Of a stretch of 64,000 nucleotides of DNA, positions 1 to 8,002 are shown piece after piece (the stretch's first letter is position 1; every line of letters starts with the position of its first letter). The DNA comes from DTYU01 sp040757355. Its GTDB lineage: Bacteria; Bacillota; Desulfotomaculia; Desulfotomaculales; Ammonificaceae. The position numbers and the translations under genes were made by a program. The stretch spans positions 12,883 through 76,882 of the forward strand of contig JBFLWY010000008.1 of the NCBI GenBank assembly GCA_040757355.1, read 5' to 3'. The notes below the pieces were generated by a model that had not been told where the DNA came from, did no database searches, and worked only from the letters and a program-made list of their open reading frames with translations.

Positions 1-102
1 TGTAAAAAAGCTAAAAAACGGTAATTGTATTAAACCTTTTATTAGTGAAATAATTTATCTCATAAAATGTTTGAAGGTAAGCTCAATTAGGTAGGAGGGG
101 CT

Positions 103-2259
103 ATGCTAACAGTCGGCTTTCCCCGAGCAATGTCTTATTATTACCTTTACCCGTTTTTCCGTACATTCATCGAAGGTTTAGGAGCACGTCTCGTACTATC
201 ACCCTTTACCACTAAGGCCACTATGGGGAAGATGGAGTTTTGCCCCACCGACGAGCCGTGCGTAGCGGTAAAACTCCTTTTCGCGCACGTAAAGGAGCTT
301 TTGGAACGTAATATCAATAAAGTACTGATTCCTTGCCTTGTAAGCGTCGAACCAGATAACTATTGTTGCCCGAAGTTCATCGGTGTGCCGTATATGGTGC
401 AGAACGCTGTTCAGAATGATGGAGAAATTTTAATTCCCCGCATCGACCTGCACCATGAGGATACATCCTGGCAAGAATCTTTTATCAACGTTGCCCGTCG
501 CCTATCGGTAAATTCGCGCCGCCAGGCGCTCCGGGCGCTTAAAACGGCTGCCGAGGTGCAGCGGCAGTTCGACCGCGTGGTAGCCCACAAGCGTCTGACT
601 ATTAACGATGCCTACCGCTATTTTGAGGAAGGTTCGCTCTTTAACGGCGTAGAGGCTCGGAATGAAGGGCATGATGATAAGCGTCCGGTAATCGGTGTGG
701 TCGGGCATCCGTACATTTTATATGACAGCATCAGCCTTGACATTCTTAAGCATGTGCGGGAATACGGTCCGGTGCTGACCGCCGAAATGGTCTTGCCGGA
801 GGCGGCCCGCAAGGAAATCGACTCCATCGCTGAAGGGGAACGCCTTTGGAGCTTTGAAGCGCAAGTCCTCGGCGCGGCGCTGTACTACCTAAGAAACCGG
901 ATGGTCGACCGCCTTATTCTGGTCGGTTCTTTTGAGTGCGGCCCGGAATCGGTTATTGAATCCTATGTAGAAGAGGAAGCCCGGCGCCATGGTATTCCCT
1001 TTCTCCTGATCACCTTAGACGAACATACGGGCGAAGCAGGTATGGTCACGCGGATTGAAGCCTTTATGGACGTCGCCCCCGAGGAAGCACCGCGGGTGAA
1101 AGTCGAACCCAGAGTATCAAAGCCCAGAATTATACCCGGACCACACCCGGAACGGATGGTTGTAGGGCTCCCCTCTATGGGACACCTGGATGTGGCCATT
1201 AGGTCCGCGCTGAGCGATTGCGGCGTCGACTCGCTCCCAACCCCGCACGCATCTAAAGAAATCATCGAACTCGGGAAGGTCTTATCGCCCGAGTTCGTCT
1301 GCATGCCGTTCGTGATAACCCTCGGGCAAATGCGGTATCTGCTGGAGCGCGGTGCAACTCACCTGTTGATGGTCGGGGGTAAGGGAAAGTGCAGGCTGGG
1401 TTGGTATGCCCAGATACAGGAGCAGCTATTGCGAAACCTTGGTTATGAGTTCGAGATGATCATCATTGATTCACCCGTGCCGCTGGCCAAGCGCTGGGGC
1501 AAGTTCAGCAGTGCTATCAAAGGCGCAACGGGTGACGCCTCCTGGTGGCGGGTCATCAGGGCGCTGTATGCAGGGTACCACCGCATCGCTGCGATAGACC
1601 GGGCCGATAAGGAATGTCACCGGATAAGGGCCTTTGAGAGTAAGCAAGGCACTGTGAACAAACTCTTTCAGCGGTTTGTGCGCGCCGTCGAGCGCGCTCC
1701 CGACTCTCAATCCGTTCAGAAATCGCTCCAGGAATTCTTGGGCGAGGCAAACAGCATTCCGCTGGATGATACCGATCCCGTCCGTGTCCGGATTATCGGC
1801 GAGATCTGGGTGGTGCTCGAAAGCTACGTGAACCTGCACCTCGAACAGATGCTCGGGCGCTCTGTCGATCCCCGCGTCTGGGTCGACCGGGAGATCTCGG
1901 TAACCAACTGGTTCCACCAGCACCTCTTCCCCACGCGCGAAGCTTTAAAGCGGCGGGATGAAATAAAAGCAGCCGCCCGGCCATATTTGGGCACAGAGGT
2001 GGGCGGTCACGGACATATCAGTGTAGGGCTGACCGCACTCGCACGAAAAGAAGGGATGGACGGCATCATCCACTTAATGCCCTTTACGTGCATGCCCGAA
2101 ATTGTGGCCCAGAACATCCTGGTGCAGCTTAGTCAGAAATATGATTTGCCGATTCTTACGTTTATAATAACCGACCAGACCGGCGAAGCAGGTTTTGAAA
2201 CCCGGGTCGAGGCTTTTCTGGACATCTTAAAGGAGCGAAAGTTAACGGAGGTCGAATAA
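103..2259 (+). CDS. 2-hydroxyacyl-CoA dehydratase-like protein (DUF2229/activase-associated)
   Basis: A 718-residue protein of the family that accompanies 2-hydroxyacyl-CoA dehydratase activases. It looks like two related halves. Residues about 1-325 carry the DUF2229-type region with conserved cysteines (CPTDEPC near 45-51, IPCLVS near 78, YCCPKF near 88). Residues about 350-718 repeat the theme (GLPSMGH, PEFVCMPFV, GGKGKCR, MPFTCMPE). Each half ends in a DEHTGEAG or DQTGEAG motif (about 309 and 692). In many Clostridia the same domains form one protein of more than 1400 residues with the activase; here the activase is the next gene, 4 bp downstream. The ATG follows GGAGGGG at a good distance. 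Substrate unknown; the cysteines suggest an Fe-S cluster (inference). Confidence 0.8.
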   Translation: MLTVGFPRAMSYYYLYPFFRTFIEGLGARLVLSPFTTKATMGKMEFCPTDEPCVAVKLLFAHVKELLERNINKVLIPCLVSVEPDNYCCPKFIGVPYMVQNAVQNDGEILIPRIDLHHEDTSWQESFINVARRLSVNSRRQALRALKTAAEVQRQFDRVVAHKRLTINDAYRYFEEGSLFNGVEARNEGHDDKRPVIGVVGHPYILYDSISLDILKHVREYGPVLTAEMVLPEAARKEIDSIAEGERLWSFEAQVLGAALYYLRNRMVDRLILVGSFECGPESVIESYVEEEARRHGIPFLLITLDEHTGEAGMVTRIEAFMDVAPEEAPRVKVEPRVSKPRIIPGPHPERMVVGLPSMGHLDVAIRSALSDCGVDSLPTPHASKEIIELGKVLSPEFVCMPFVITLGQMRYLLERGATHLLMVGGKGKCRLGWYAQIQEQLLRNLGYEFEMIIIDSPVPLAKRWGKFSSAIKGATGDASWWRVIRALYAGYHRIAAIDRADKECHRIRAFESKQGTVNKLFQRFVRAVERAPDSQSVQKSLQEFLGEANSIPLDDTDPVRVRIIGEIWVVLESYVNLHLEQMLGRSVDPRVWVDREISVTNWFHQHLFPTREALKRRDEIKAAARPYLGTEVGGHGHISVGLTALARKEGMDGIIHLMPFTCMPEIVAQNILVQLSQKYDLPILTFIITDQTGEAGFETRVEAFLDILKERKLTEVE

Positions 2260-2263
2260 CGAT

Positions 2264-3286
2264 ATGCCAAACTTCCTTGGTATAGACGTCGGCAGTGTTA
2301 CGACAAAGGTTGTATTGATCGACGAAAATCATAACATTTTATTCGACATCTACCTAAGGACTGAAGGAGGGCCGATCCAGGCCATCCAACGCGCTTTTCA
2401 GCAGCTTTACGAAAAGATGGGAGAAGTCCATGTCTCAGGTGTCGGGACAACCGGGAGCGGCCGCCGTCTGGCCGGAATCATGGTGGGAGCGGACATAGTC
2501 AAAAACGAGATCACTGCTCATGCCATTGCGGCCCGCAGGGTGGACCCTAACGTCCGCACGGTGATCGACATCGGAGGGCAGGACTCGAAGATCATCTTTT
2601 TCCAGAACGGCGTCCCGGTGGGCTTCAATATGAACACGGTCTGCGCCGCCGGCACCGGCTCCTTTTTGGACCACCAGGCAGTGCGCCTCGGCATACCCAT
2701 CGAGGAGTTCGGCGAGTACGCGCTGCGTTCAACCAGTCCGATAAAGATTGCCGGCCGGTGCGGGGTTTTCGCTGAATCCGACCTGATCCACAAACAGCAG
2801 ATGGGTTACAAAAAAGAGGACCTCATCGCCGGGCTTTGCCTGGCCCTGGCCGGTAACTACCTTGCCAATGTAGCACGTGGGCGGAAGATTGAACCGGTGG
2901 TGCTGTTTCAGGGAGGCGTCGCCGCAAATATCGGGATGCGGGCCGCCTTTGAAAACCGCCTCGGGGTGGAAATCGTAGTACCGCCGCATTTCAAGGTGAT
3001 GGGAGCGCTGGGTGCCGCGCTTCTAGCCAAACGCAACTACGAGCGCCGGCGACGTCCTTCACACTTCAGGGGTGCCGCACACATCGCGTCTTTCACCTGC
3101 ACACCGCGGACGTTTAACTGCGGCGACTGCCCCAACAACTGCGAGGTCAACGAGGTCTACATCGGAGGAGAACTGGTGAGCCGCTGGGGCACCCGCTGCG
3201 GGAAATGGAATAACCTTAACCTTTCTTCCACCGACCGGAGTGAGAATCGCTGGGCTTCAGGGTTGAAAAGCACCCAGCACATGTGA
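2264..3286 (+). CDS. CoA-substrate-specific enzyme activase (BcrAD/BadFG, HgdC-like ATPase)
   Basis: A 340-residue ATPase of the ASKHA fold. Phosphate and nucleotide motifs are GIDVGSVTTK (about 5-14), DIGGQDSK (about 103-110) and GGVAANIGMR (about 218-227). The cysteines of NTVCAAGTGSFLD (about 125-137) and GRCGVFAESD (about 165-174) match those that hold the bridging [4Fe-4S] cluster of the homodimeric HgdC activase. Such activases push one electron at low potential into a dehydratase on ATP hydrolysis. The C-terminus adds a Cys-rich stretch (FNCGDCPNNCEV, about 285-296) not found in minimal HgdC. It forms a two-gene operon with the preceding gene. The dehydrated substrate cannot be read from the sequence. 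Confidence 0.88.
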   Translation: MPNFLGIDVGSVTTKVVLIDENHNILFDIYLRTEGGPIQAIQRAFQQLYEKMGEVHVSGVGTTGSGRRLAGIMVGADIVKNEITAHAIAARRVDPNVRTVIDIGGQDSKIIFFQNGVPVGFNMNTVCAAGTGSFLDHQAVRLGIPIEEFGEYALRSTSPIKIAGRCGVFAESDLIHKQQMGYKKEDLIAGLCLALAGNYLANVARGRKIEPVVLFQGGVAANIGMRAAFENRLGVEIVVPPHFKVMGALGAALLAKRNYERRRRPSHFRGAAHIASFTCTPRTFNCGDCPNNCEVNEVYIGGELVSRWGTRCGKWNNLNLSSTDRSENRWASGLKSTQHM

Positions 3287-3322
3287 TAAAATACCGCCGT
3301 GGTCTCGAAGGAGGTGGAGAAT

Positions 3323-3514
3323 TTGGCCAGGAGATGCGAAATCTGCGGTAAAACCATCGCTTTTGGTATTCAAATAAGCCACTCCCACATCCGCACGAAT
3401 CGCACTTGGACCCCCAACCTACAAAGGGTGAAAGCAATCGTAAACGGGCGTCCGAAGCGCATCAGGGTCTGTACCCGCTGCCTGAGGAGCGGCAAGGTAA
3501 CGCGAGCGATATAA
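3323..3514 (+). CDS. rpmB: 50S ribosomal protein L28
   Basis: A 63-residue large-subunit ribosomal protein, the usual length for bacterial L28. It has two CxxC pairs (CEICGK near the start, CTRC near the end), so it is the zinc-binding form. The conserved SHSHIRTNRTWTPNLQ block is present. The TTG start at 3323 is chosen because AAGGAGGTG (3308-3316) sits six bases before it; a GTG further upstream (3299) would place that ribosome binding site inside the gene. It follows the activase gene closely. Confidence 0.95.
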   Translation: MARRCEICGKTIAFGIQISHSHIRTNRTWTPNLQRVKAIVNGRPKRIRVCTRCLRSGKVTRAI

Positions 3515-3710
3515 AGCTTAAGAGTCAGGATTCTGAGGTCAGAAGTTAGAAGTGAGAATAAAAACAGGGAGACAATAGTCTCCCTTCTCCCTTCCTTCTG
3601 TCTTCTATCTTCTATCTTCTATCTTCTATCTTCTATCTTCTGTCTTCTATCTTCTGTCTTTCTACCTTCTATCTCCTGACTTCTATCTCCTGACTCCTGA
3701 CTTCTGATTC
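3515..3710. repeat. Polypyrimidine tandem array (TCTTCTATCT) between rpmB and ribH
   Basis: No gene is visible. The left part (about 3522-3555) is purine-rich with AGAAGT/GAGTCAGGATTCTGAGGTCAG-like words. From about 3590 to 3710 the strand is almost pure pyrimidine, with repeated TCTTCTATCT units followed by CTGACTTCTATCTC units. The two halves are roughly complementary, so a long imperfect hairpin is possible. Similar words recur near 48.48-48.61, 54.18-54.21 and 63.97-64.0 kb. Confidence 0.75.
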
Positions 3711-4187
3711 CTACTGCTGACTGCCGACCACTTTCATCAGGTTGGCCATCTCTATTGCATTTACAGCCGCGTTGAAACCTTTGTTCCCCGCCTTGGTACC
3801 GGCGCGCTCGATTGCCTGCTCGATCGTGTCCGCGGTTATTACGCCGAAAATCACCGGTATGCCCGTCTCCACAGACACCCTGGCGACTCCCTTAGCAACC
3901 TCGCCGGCGACGTAGTCGAAGTGCGGTGTGGCTCCGCGGATGACAGTACCCAGGCAGATAACCGCATCATACTGACCGCTTAACGCCAGCCGCCGCGCTA
4001 AAACCGGAATTTCAAACGAACCCGGAACCCATGCAACCGTAACGTTCTCTTCGGCAACACCGTGCCGGTAAAGGGCGTCAAGCGCCCCTCCCAGGAGCTT
4101 CTGGGTAATAAACTCATTGAACCGGCCAACCACAATGCCGAACCGCAGCCCGTCACCTACCAGATGCCCTTCAAGAGTTTTCGTCAA
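3711..4187 (-). CDS. ribH: 6,7-dimethyl-8-ribityllumazine synthase
   Basis: A 158-residue lumazine synthase, the penultimate enzyme of riboflavin synthesis: it condenses the ribityl-diaminouracil with dihydroxybutanone phosphate. Family motifs are present: VVGRFNEFIT near 18-27, GSFEIP near 55, GTVIRGATPHFDY near 80-92 and NKGFNAAVNAIEM near 133-145. It is the last gene of the ribD-ribE-ribBA-ribH operon, 22 bp after ribBA. The length is typical for subunits that form icosahedral or pentameric assemblies. Confidence 0.96.
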   Translation of the reverse strand: MTKTLEGHLVGDGLRFGIVVGRFNEFITQKLLGGALDALYRHGVAEENVTVAWVPGSFEIPVLARRLALSGQYDAVICLGTVIRGATPHFDYVAGEVAKGVARVSVETGIPVIFGVITADTIEQAIERAGTKAGNKGFNAAVNAIEMANLMKVVGSQQ

Positions 4188-4209
4188 AACAATCCCTCGC
4201 TTCCAAAAG

Positions 4210-5439
4210 TTATTTCATCCCCGCTTCTTTCTCACCCTCGTTGCCGACGAGAGAAAGGATGTGCCCGAGCTTCGTCTTCTTTGTGGCCAAGTAAAACCCG
4301 TTCTCCTTCTGCGGCGGCACCTCAATGGGCACCCGCTCCACGATTTCCAGCCCGTGACCGTGGATGCCCTTTACCTTCTTGGGGTTATTCGTTAAAAGCC
4401 TGATCTTTCGCAAGCCGAGGTCGGCCAGGATCTGCGCCCCGATGCCGTAGTCCCGCAAATCCGGGGGGAAACCCAAAGCCTTGTTGGCCTCAACCGTATC
4501 CTTGCCGCGGTCCTGAAGCTCGTACGCGCGGATCTTGTTCAGCAGACCGATTCCCCGGCCCTCCTGGCGCATGTACAGGAGCACACCGGTACCTTCGGCC
4601 GCGATCATCCTGAGCGCCCGGCTGATCTGTTCGCCGCAATCGCAGCGCAGGGAACCGAAAACGTCGCCAGTAAGGCACTCCGAATGCACCCGAACCAGCG
4701 GCGCCTCTACCGCCTGCAGGTCCCCCATCACCAGCGCCACGTGCCCCTTGCCGTCAAGCAGGCTTTCGTAAGCCACCGCCGTGAATTCACCGTACTTTGT
4801 CGGGAGACGTGCCGAACCGACCTGCCTGATCAACTTTTCCGTCCGCCGGCGGTAGCTGATTAGGTCGGCTATCGTTATTAACTTCAGCCCGTGCCTTTTC
4901 ACAAATTCCAAAAGGTCCGGCACCCTGGCCATGGTGCCGTCGTCCTTCATGATTTCGCAGAGCACTCCCGCCGGGTACAGCCCCGCCAACCGGGCAAGGT
5001 CCACCGCTGCTTCGGTATGACCTGTCCGCCGCAACACACCGCCCTCCTTTGCCCGCAGGGGGAAGACGTGTCCCGGCCTGCGGAAGTCCTGCGGCTTTGC
5101 TTCCGGGTCGACAATCTTTTGAATCGTGAGCGCGCGCTCGTGGCCGGAAATCCCGGTCGTGACACCCCGGGCGTCCACTGAAATGGTAAACGCCGTACCA
5201 TGCGGGTCGGTGTTTTGCAGCACCATGGGTGTGAAATCAAGCTCTTCCGCCCGCTTCTCGGTAATCGGCACACAGATAAGCCCCCGCCCGTAAATAGCCA
5301 TGAAGCTTACCGCTTCAGGAGTCGCCTTTTCGGCCGCCATGATGAGGTCGCCCTCGTTCTCCCGGTCCTCGTCATCAACGACCACGACCATCTTGCCTTC
5401 ACGGATATCAGCAATCGCCTCTTCAATGGTGTTAAACAT
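4210..5439 (-). CDS. ribBA: Bifunctional 3,4-dihydroxy-2-butanone-4-phosphate synthase / GTP cyclohydrolase II
   Basis: A 409-residue fusion that supplies both precursors of riboflavin. The N-terminal RibB domain (about 1-200) has DDEDRENEGDL near 22-32 and GHVFPLRAKEGG near 132. The C-terminal RibA domain (about 205-400) has the zinc motif SECLTGDVFGSLRCDCGEQ near 253-271 and RQEGRGIGL near 296. Both sets of catalytic residues are present, so both activities are expected. It lies 22 bp upstream of ribH and 15 bp after ribE. Length is usual for Firmicute RibBA. Confidence 0.97.
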   Translation of the reverse strand: MFNTIEEAIADIREGKMVVVVDDEDRENEGDLIMAAEKATPEAVSFMAIYGRGLICVPITEKRAEELDFTPMVLQNTDPHGTAFTISVDARGVTTGISGHERALTIQKIVDPEAKPQDFRRPGHVFPLRAKEGGVLRRTGHTEAAVDLARLAGLYPAGVLCEIMKDDGTMARVPDLLEFVKRHGLKLITIADLISYRRRTEKLIRQVGSARLPTKYGEFTAVAYESLLDGKGHVALVMGDLQAVEAPLVRVHSECLTGDVFGSLRCDCGEQISRALRMIAAEGTGVLLYMRQEGRGIGLLNKIRAYELQDRGKDTVEANKALGFPPDLRDYGIGAQILADLGLRKIRLLTNNPKKVKGIHGHGLEIVERVPIEVPPQKENGFYLATKKTKLGHILSLVGNEGEKEAGMK

Positions 5440-5454
5440 CGCCTTAACCCCCAG

Positions 5455-6093
5455 CTACATAAAACCGTGCTCCGCCAAAAAAGAGGAGTCTATCCCCTTT
5501 GGTTTTGAAGCACGGAAGAACTTCTCTATATATTTGCCGATTATATCCGCCTCTAAGTTTACTGTATCCCCCGGTCGTTTAAACCCCAAGGTAGTAAGAG
5601 CCATGGTATGCGGAATTATGGATACTGTAAACTCATCAACGCCAGCCTCCACAACCGTCAGGCTGATGCCGTCTACCGCTACCGAACCCTTTCTTATCAG
5701 GTAGCGGGCTACATCCGGGGGCGCTTGGATGGTAAAGACAGAGGCAATCTCTTGTTTAGTTTTCCGAAGGATGCGTCCTACACCGTCGATGTGCCCGGTG
5801 ACGAGATGTCCCCCGATCCTGTCCCCGAGCCGGAGCGCCCGCTCCAGGTTTACCCTGTCGCCGGTCTTGAGGTTCCCAAGATTAGTCTTGGCCAAGGTTT
5901 CGGCCATGACGTCGGCGGTAAAGACTTTATCTTTTAAAGCAGTAACCGTAAGACACACACCGTTTACCGCAACGCTGTCCCCGATCCGGAGGTTCTCCAT
6001 CACCTTATCGGCGGTGATTTGAATCCCCGCGGAAATGGCCTGGCGTGTTACACCCTCTATCCGGCCCAGTTCTTCAATTATGCCGGTGAACAT
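5455..6093 (-). CDS. ribE: Riboflavin synthase, alpha chain
   Basis: A 212-residue riboflavin synthase that dismutates two lumazines into riboflavin and the diaminouracil. Two lumazine-binding repeats are visible: MFTGIIEELG at the N-terminus and GHLVTGHIDGVG near 93-104; the conserved NGVCLTV and VDGISLTV blocks fall in each half. Its start overlaps the end of ribD by 16 bp, so translation is probably coupled. Confidence 0.96.
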   Translation of the reverse strand: MFTGIIEELGRIEGVTRQAISAGIQITADKVMENLRIGDSVAVNGVCLTVTALKDKVFTADVMAETLAKTNLGNLKTGDRVNLERALRLGDRIGGHLVTGHIDGVGRILRKTKQEIASVFTIQAPPDVARYLIRKGSVAVDGISLTVVEAGVDEFTVSIIPHTMALTTLGFKRPGDTVNLEADIIGKYIEKFFRASKPKGIDSSFLAEHGFM

Positions 6094-7217
6094 CCGACGT
6101 CCACCCCCTCATGCTCCGGATAACCCTCAATGCAAAGGTCGTTGCCTAACTGTCTCACATTCATTTCTCTTAAGCGAATCGCTTTGGCCAGGCTCCTGAC
6201 ACCGGTCCCACCCACCGGCCCTATGGCTTCCCGGCCGCCGATGATCAAAGGTGCGATAAACCAGACCAGCTTGTCTACTAAACCTTGCAGAAGAAAACTC
6301 GCGTTTACCGCGCTGCCGCCTTCAACCAGAACACTCGCTATCTCCCGTTCTGCAAGGGCGGTGAGCAAGAACTTAAGGTCTACTGCCGGCCCCGGCCCGC
6401 AAACCACAACCTCTGCGCCCGCCTGCCTTAAAGCCCCCATACGCTCCGGAGGAGCCATCTCGGTAACCACTATCAAAGTACCCGCTTCCGACTGCTGGTT
6501 CAGCACCCGGGCCTCCAGCGGCGTCCTTGCCCTGCTGTCCAAGATAACCCGCAACGGGTCGCGCCCGCCCTCAGGTAACCGCGTGGTAAGGGAAGGGTCG
6601 TCCTTTAAGACCGTACCGATACCTACCAGCACCGCGTCGCTGGCGTTGCGCAGTTGATGAACGTACTCCCGCGCGGCCTCGCCGGTGATCCACTTCGACT
6701 CACCGGTGGCGGTGGCGATCTTGCCGTCCAGGCTCATCGCAGTTTTAAGGGTTACAAAAGGCCTGCGCGTGGTAATAAACTTAATAAACGCTTCGTTTAG
6801 CCGGTAAGCCTCTCTCTCCAGTATACCGAACTCAACCTCGACTCCCGATTCCTTCAAGCGGGTGAATCCCTTACCTGACACCAGCGGGTTCGGGTCGGCT
6901 ATTGCCGCTACCACTCTCGTGACCCCGGCTGCGATAATCGCCTCCGTGCAGGGACCGGTTTTGCCCGTATGACAACAAGGCTCCAGGCTGACGTACAGCG
7001 TCGAACCCCGCGCCGCTTCACCGGCCGCCCGCAACGCTTCTATCTCGGCGTGGGGCAGGCCCGCGCGTCGGTGGTAACCCTCCCCGACAACCCGGCCGTC
7101 CCGTACTACGACCGCGCCGACCATCGGGTTGGGGCTGGTCCGCCCGCAGGCTTTGACAGCGAGATCAAAAGTGCGGCGGATAAAATCTTCATCTGTTGTC
7201 AGACGTTCCAGGGCCAT
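6078..7217 (-). CDS. ribD: Diaminohydroxyphosphoribosylaminopyrimidine deaminase / uracil reductase
   Basis: A bifunctional enzyme for the second and third steps of riboflavin synthesis. The N-terminal deaminase has the zinc motif HAEIEAL and PCCHTGKTGPC. The C-terminal reductase begins near residue 150 with TLKTAMSLDGKIATATGESKWIT and ends with SVLVEGGSAVN. First gene of the rib operon. The ATG at 7217 is preferred because GGTGGAAG precedes it; a GTG four codons upstream (7229) has no ribosome binding site. A terminator-like hairpin lies directly ahead. Confidence 0.95.
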   Translation of the reverse strand: MALERLTTDEDFIRRTFDLAVKACGRTSPNPMVGAVVVRDGRVVGEGYHRRAGLPHAEIEALRAAGEAARGSTLYVSLEPCCHTGKTGPCTEAIIAAGVTRVVAAIADPNPLVSGKGFTRLKESGVEVEFGILEREAYRLNEAFIKFITTRRPFVTLKTAMSLDGKIATATGESKWITGEAAREYVHQLRNASDAVLVGIGTVLKDDPSLTTRLPEGGRDPLRVILDSRARTPLEARVLNQQSEAGTLIVVTEMAPPERMGALRQAGAEVVVCGPGPAVDLKFLLTALAEREIASVLVEGGSAVNASFLLQGLVDKLVWFIAPLIIGGREAIGPVGGTGVRSLAKAIRLREMNVRQLGNDLCIEGYPEHEGVDVGCSPA

Positions 7218-7229
7218 AACTTCCACCAC

Positions 7230-7268
7230 AAAAAATTCGGCTGCCCGCGGTTTTAAGCGTCAGGCAGC
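7230..7268 (-). terminator. Terminator-like hairpin just upstream of ribD (possible attenuator)
   Basis: On the minus strand GCTGCC and GGCAGC form a six-pair stem around a 17-base loop. Four bases after it comes a run of six T, about 12 bases before the ribD ATG. In this position it could attenuate the rib operon or end transcription from upstream. The conserved boxes of the FMN riboswitch are not present. Confidence 0.45.
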
Positions 7269-7381
7269 GTATTTCTCTTGTTATAGTTTCATTATAGGTT
7301 TTGAGGTTACAAGTGTCAAGAACAACCGGATTATGTTGGTTTATGAGGTAGTTACGGTACTTTTTAGCAGATGATTGGTTA

Positions 7382-7948
7382 CTATTCTATCCCAATCATC
7401 CTAACCTTTTCCGCGGACTCCCTTTGGTAGACGCTGCCGCCGTAAATATCGTTGGCCACCAGCGCCGGGAAGTCCTCGACAATGAATTCGTGAACGGCCT
7501 CGGGGCCCAGATCGGCGTAAGCCAGGACGCGTACCGCTTTAACCGCGCGGCTCAGCAGGGCGCCAGCTCCGCCGTACGTAACGAAATAGACGGCTTTGTA
7601 CTTGGCAAGCGCCGCGACCACTTCCGGGGAGCGGTAGCCTTTGCCGATCATCCCCTTGAGCCCCTGCGCCAAAAGCGGAATCGTGTACGGGTCCATCCGG
7701 CCGGATGTAGTCGGCCCTGCCGCTCCGATCACCTTCCCTGGCGGTGCCGGGCTCGGCCCGACGTAGTAAATCACCTGCCCCCGGAGATTCACTAGTAGCT
7801 CCTCCCCCCGGCCCAGCGCCTCCACCATTCGCTTGTGCGCCGCGTCCCTGGCGGTAAGCAGCCGCCCGCTAATCAAAACACCCTGGCCCGCCCGCAGACT
7901 TTCGATCACGGCGTCAGTCAAATGTGTGGTTATTCTTAGCGAGTTCAA
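7382..7948 (-). CDS. Fumarate hydratase, class I, beta subunit (C-terminal domain protein)
   Basis: A 188-residue protein matching the C-terminal half of class I fumarases and the TtdB subunit of tartrate dehydratase. Signatures are GRLLTARDAAHKR near 28-40, YYVGPSPAPPGKVIGAAGPTTSGRMD near 61-86 and VTYGGAGALL near 123. It pairs with the alpha subunit 54 bp upstream. Reversible hydration of fumarate to malate is the likely reaction, as expected for a branched or reverse TCA route or for syntrophic propionate metabolism; tartrate dehydratase cannot be excluded. Confidence 0.9.
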   Translation of the reverse strand: MNSLRITTHLTDAVIESLRAGQGVLISGRLLTARDAAHKRMVEALGRGEELLVNLRGQVIYYVGPSPAPPGKVIGAAGPTTSGRMDPYTIPLLAQGLKGMIGKGYRSPEVVAALAKYKAVYFVTYGGAGALLSRAVKAVRVLAYADLGPEAVHEFIVEDFPALVANDIYGGSVYQRESAEKVRMIGIE

Positions 7949-8002
7949 TCTCTAACCTCCTCTGAGCACTGCTTCAGTTCCGCCGCGCGTTCATAAAAAT
8001 TC

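Noticed and set aside
1..102. Promoter for the dehydratase-like gene
   Set aside because: The region is AT-rich with several weak -10-like words, but no pair of boxes with correct spacing could be fixed.
3590..3710. CRISPR-like direct repeats
   Set aside because: The units are contiguous ten-base microsatellite-type repeats without spacers.
7217..7381. FMN riboswitch upstream of ribD
   Set aside because: I looked for the conserved RFN boxes (AGGGGCAGGGTGAAATTCC-like and GACCGGCGGTA) and found none; only a simple hairpin is present.
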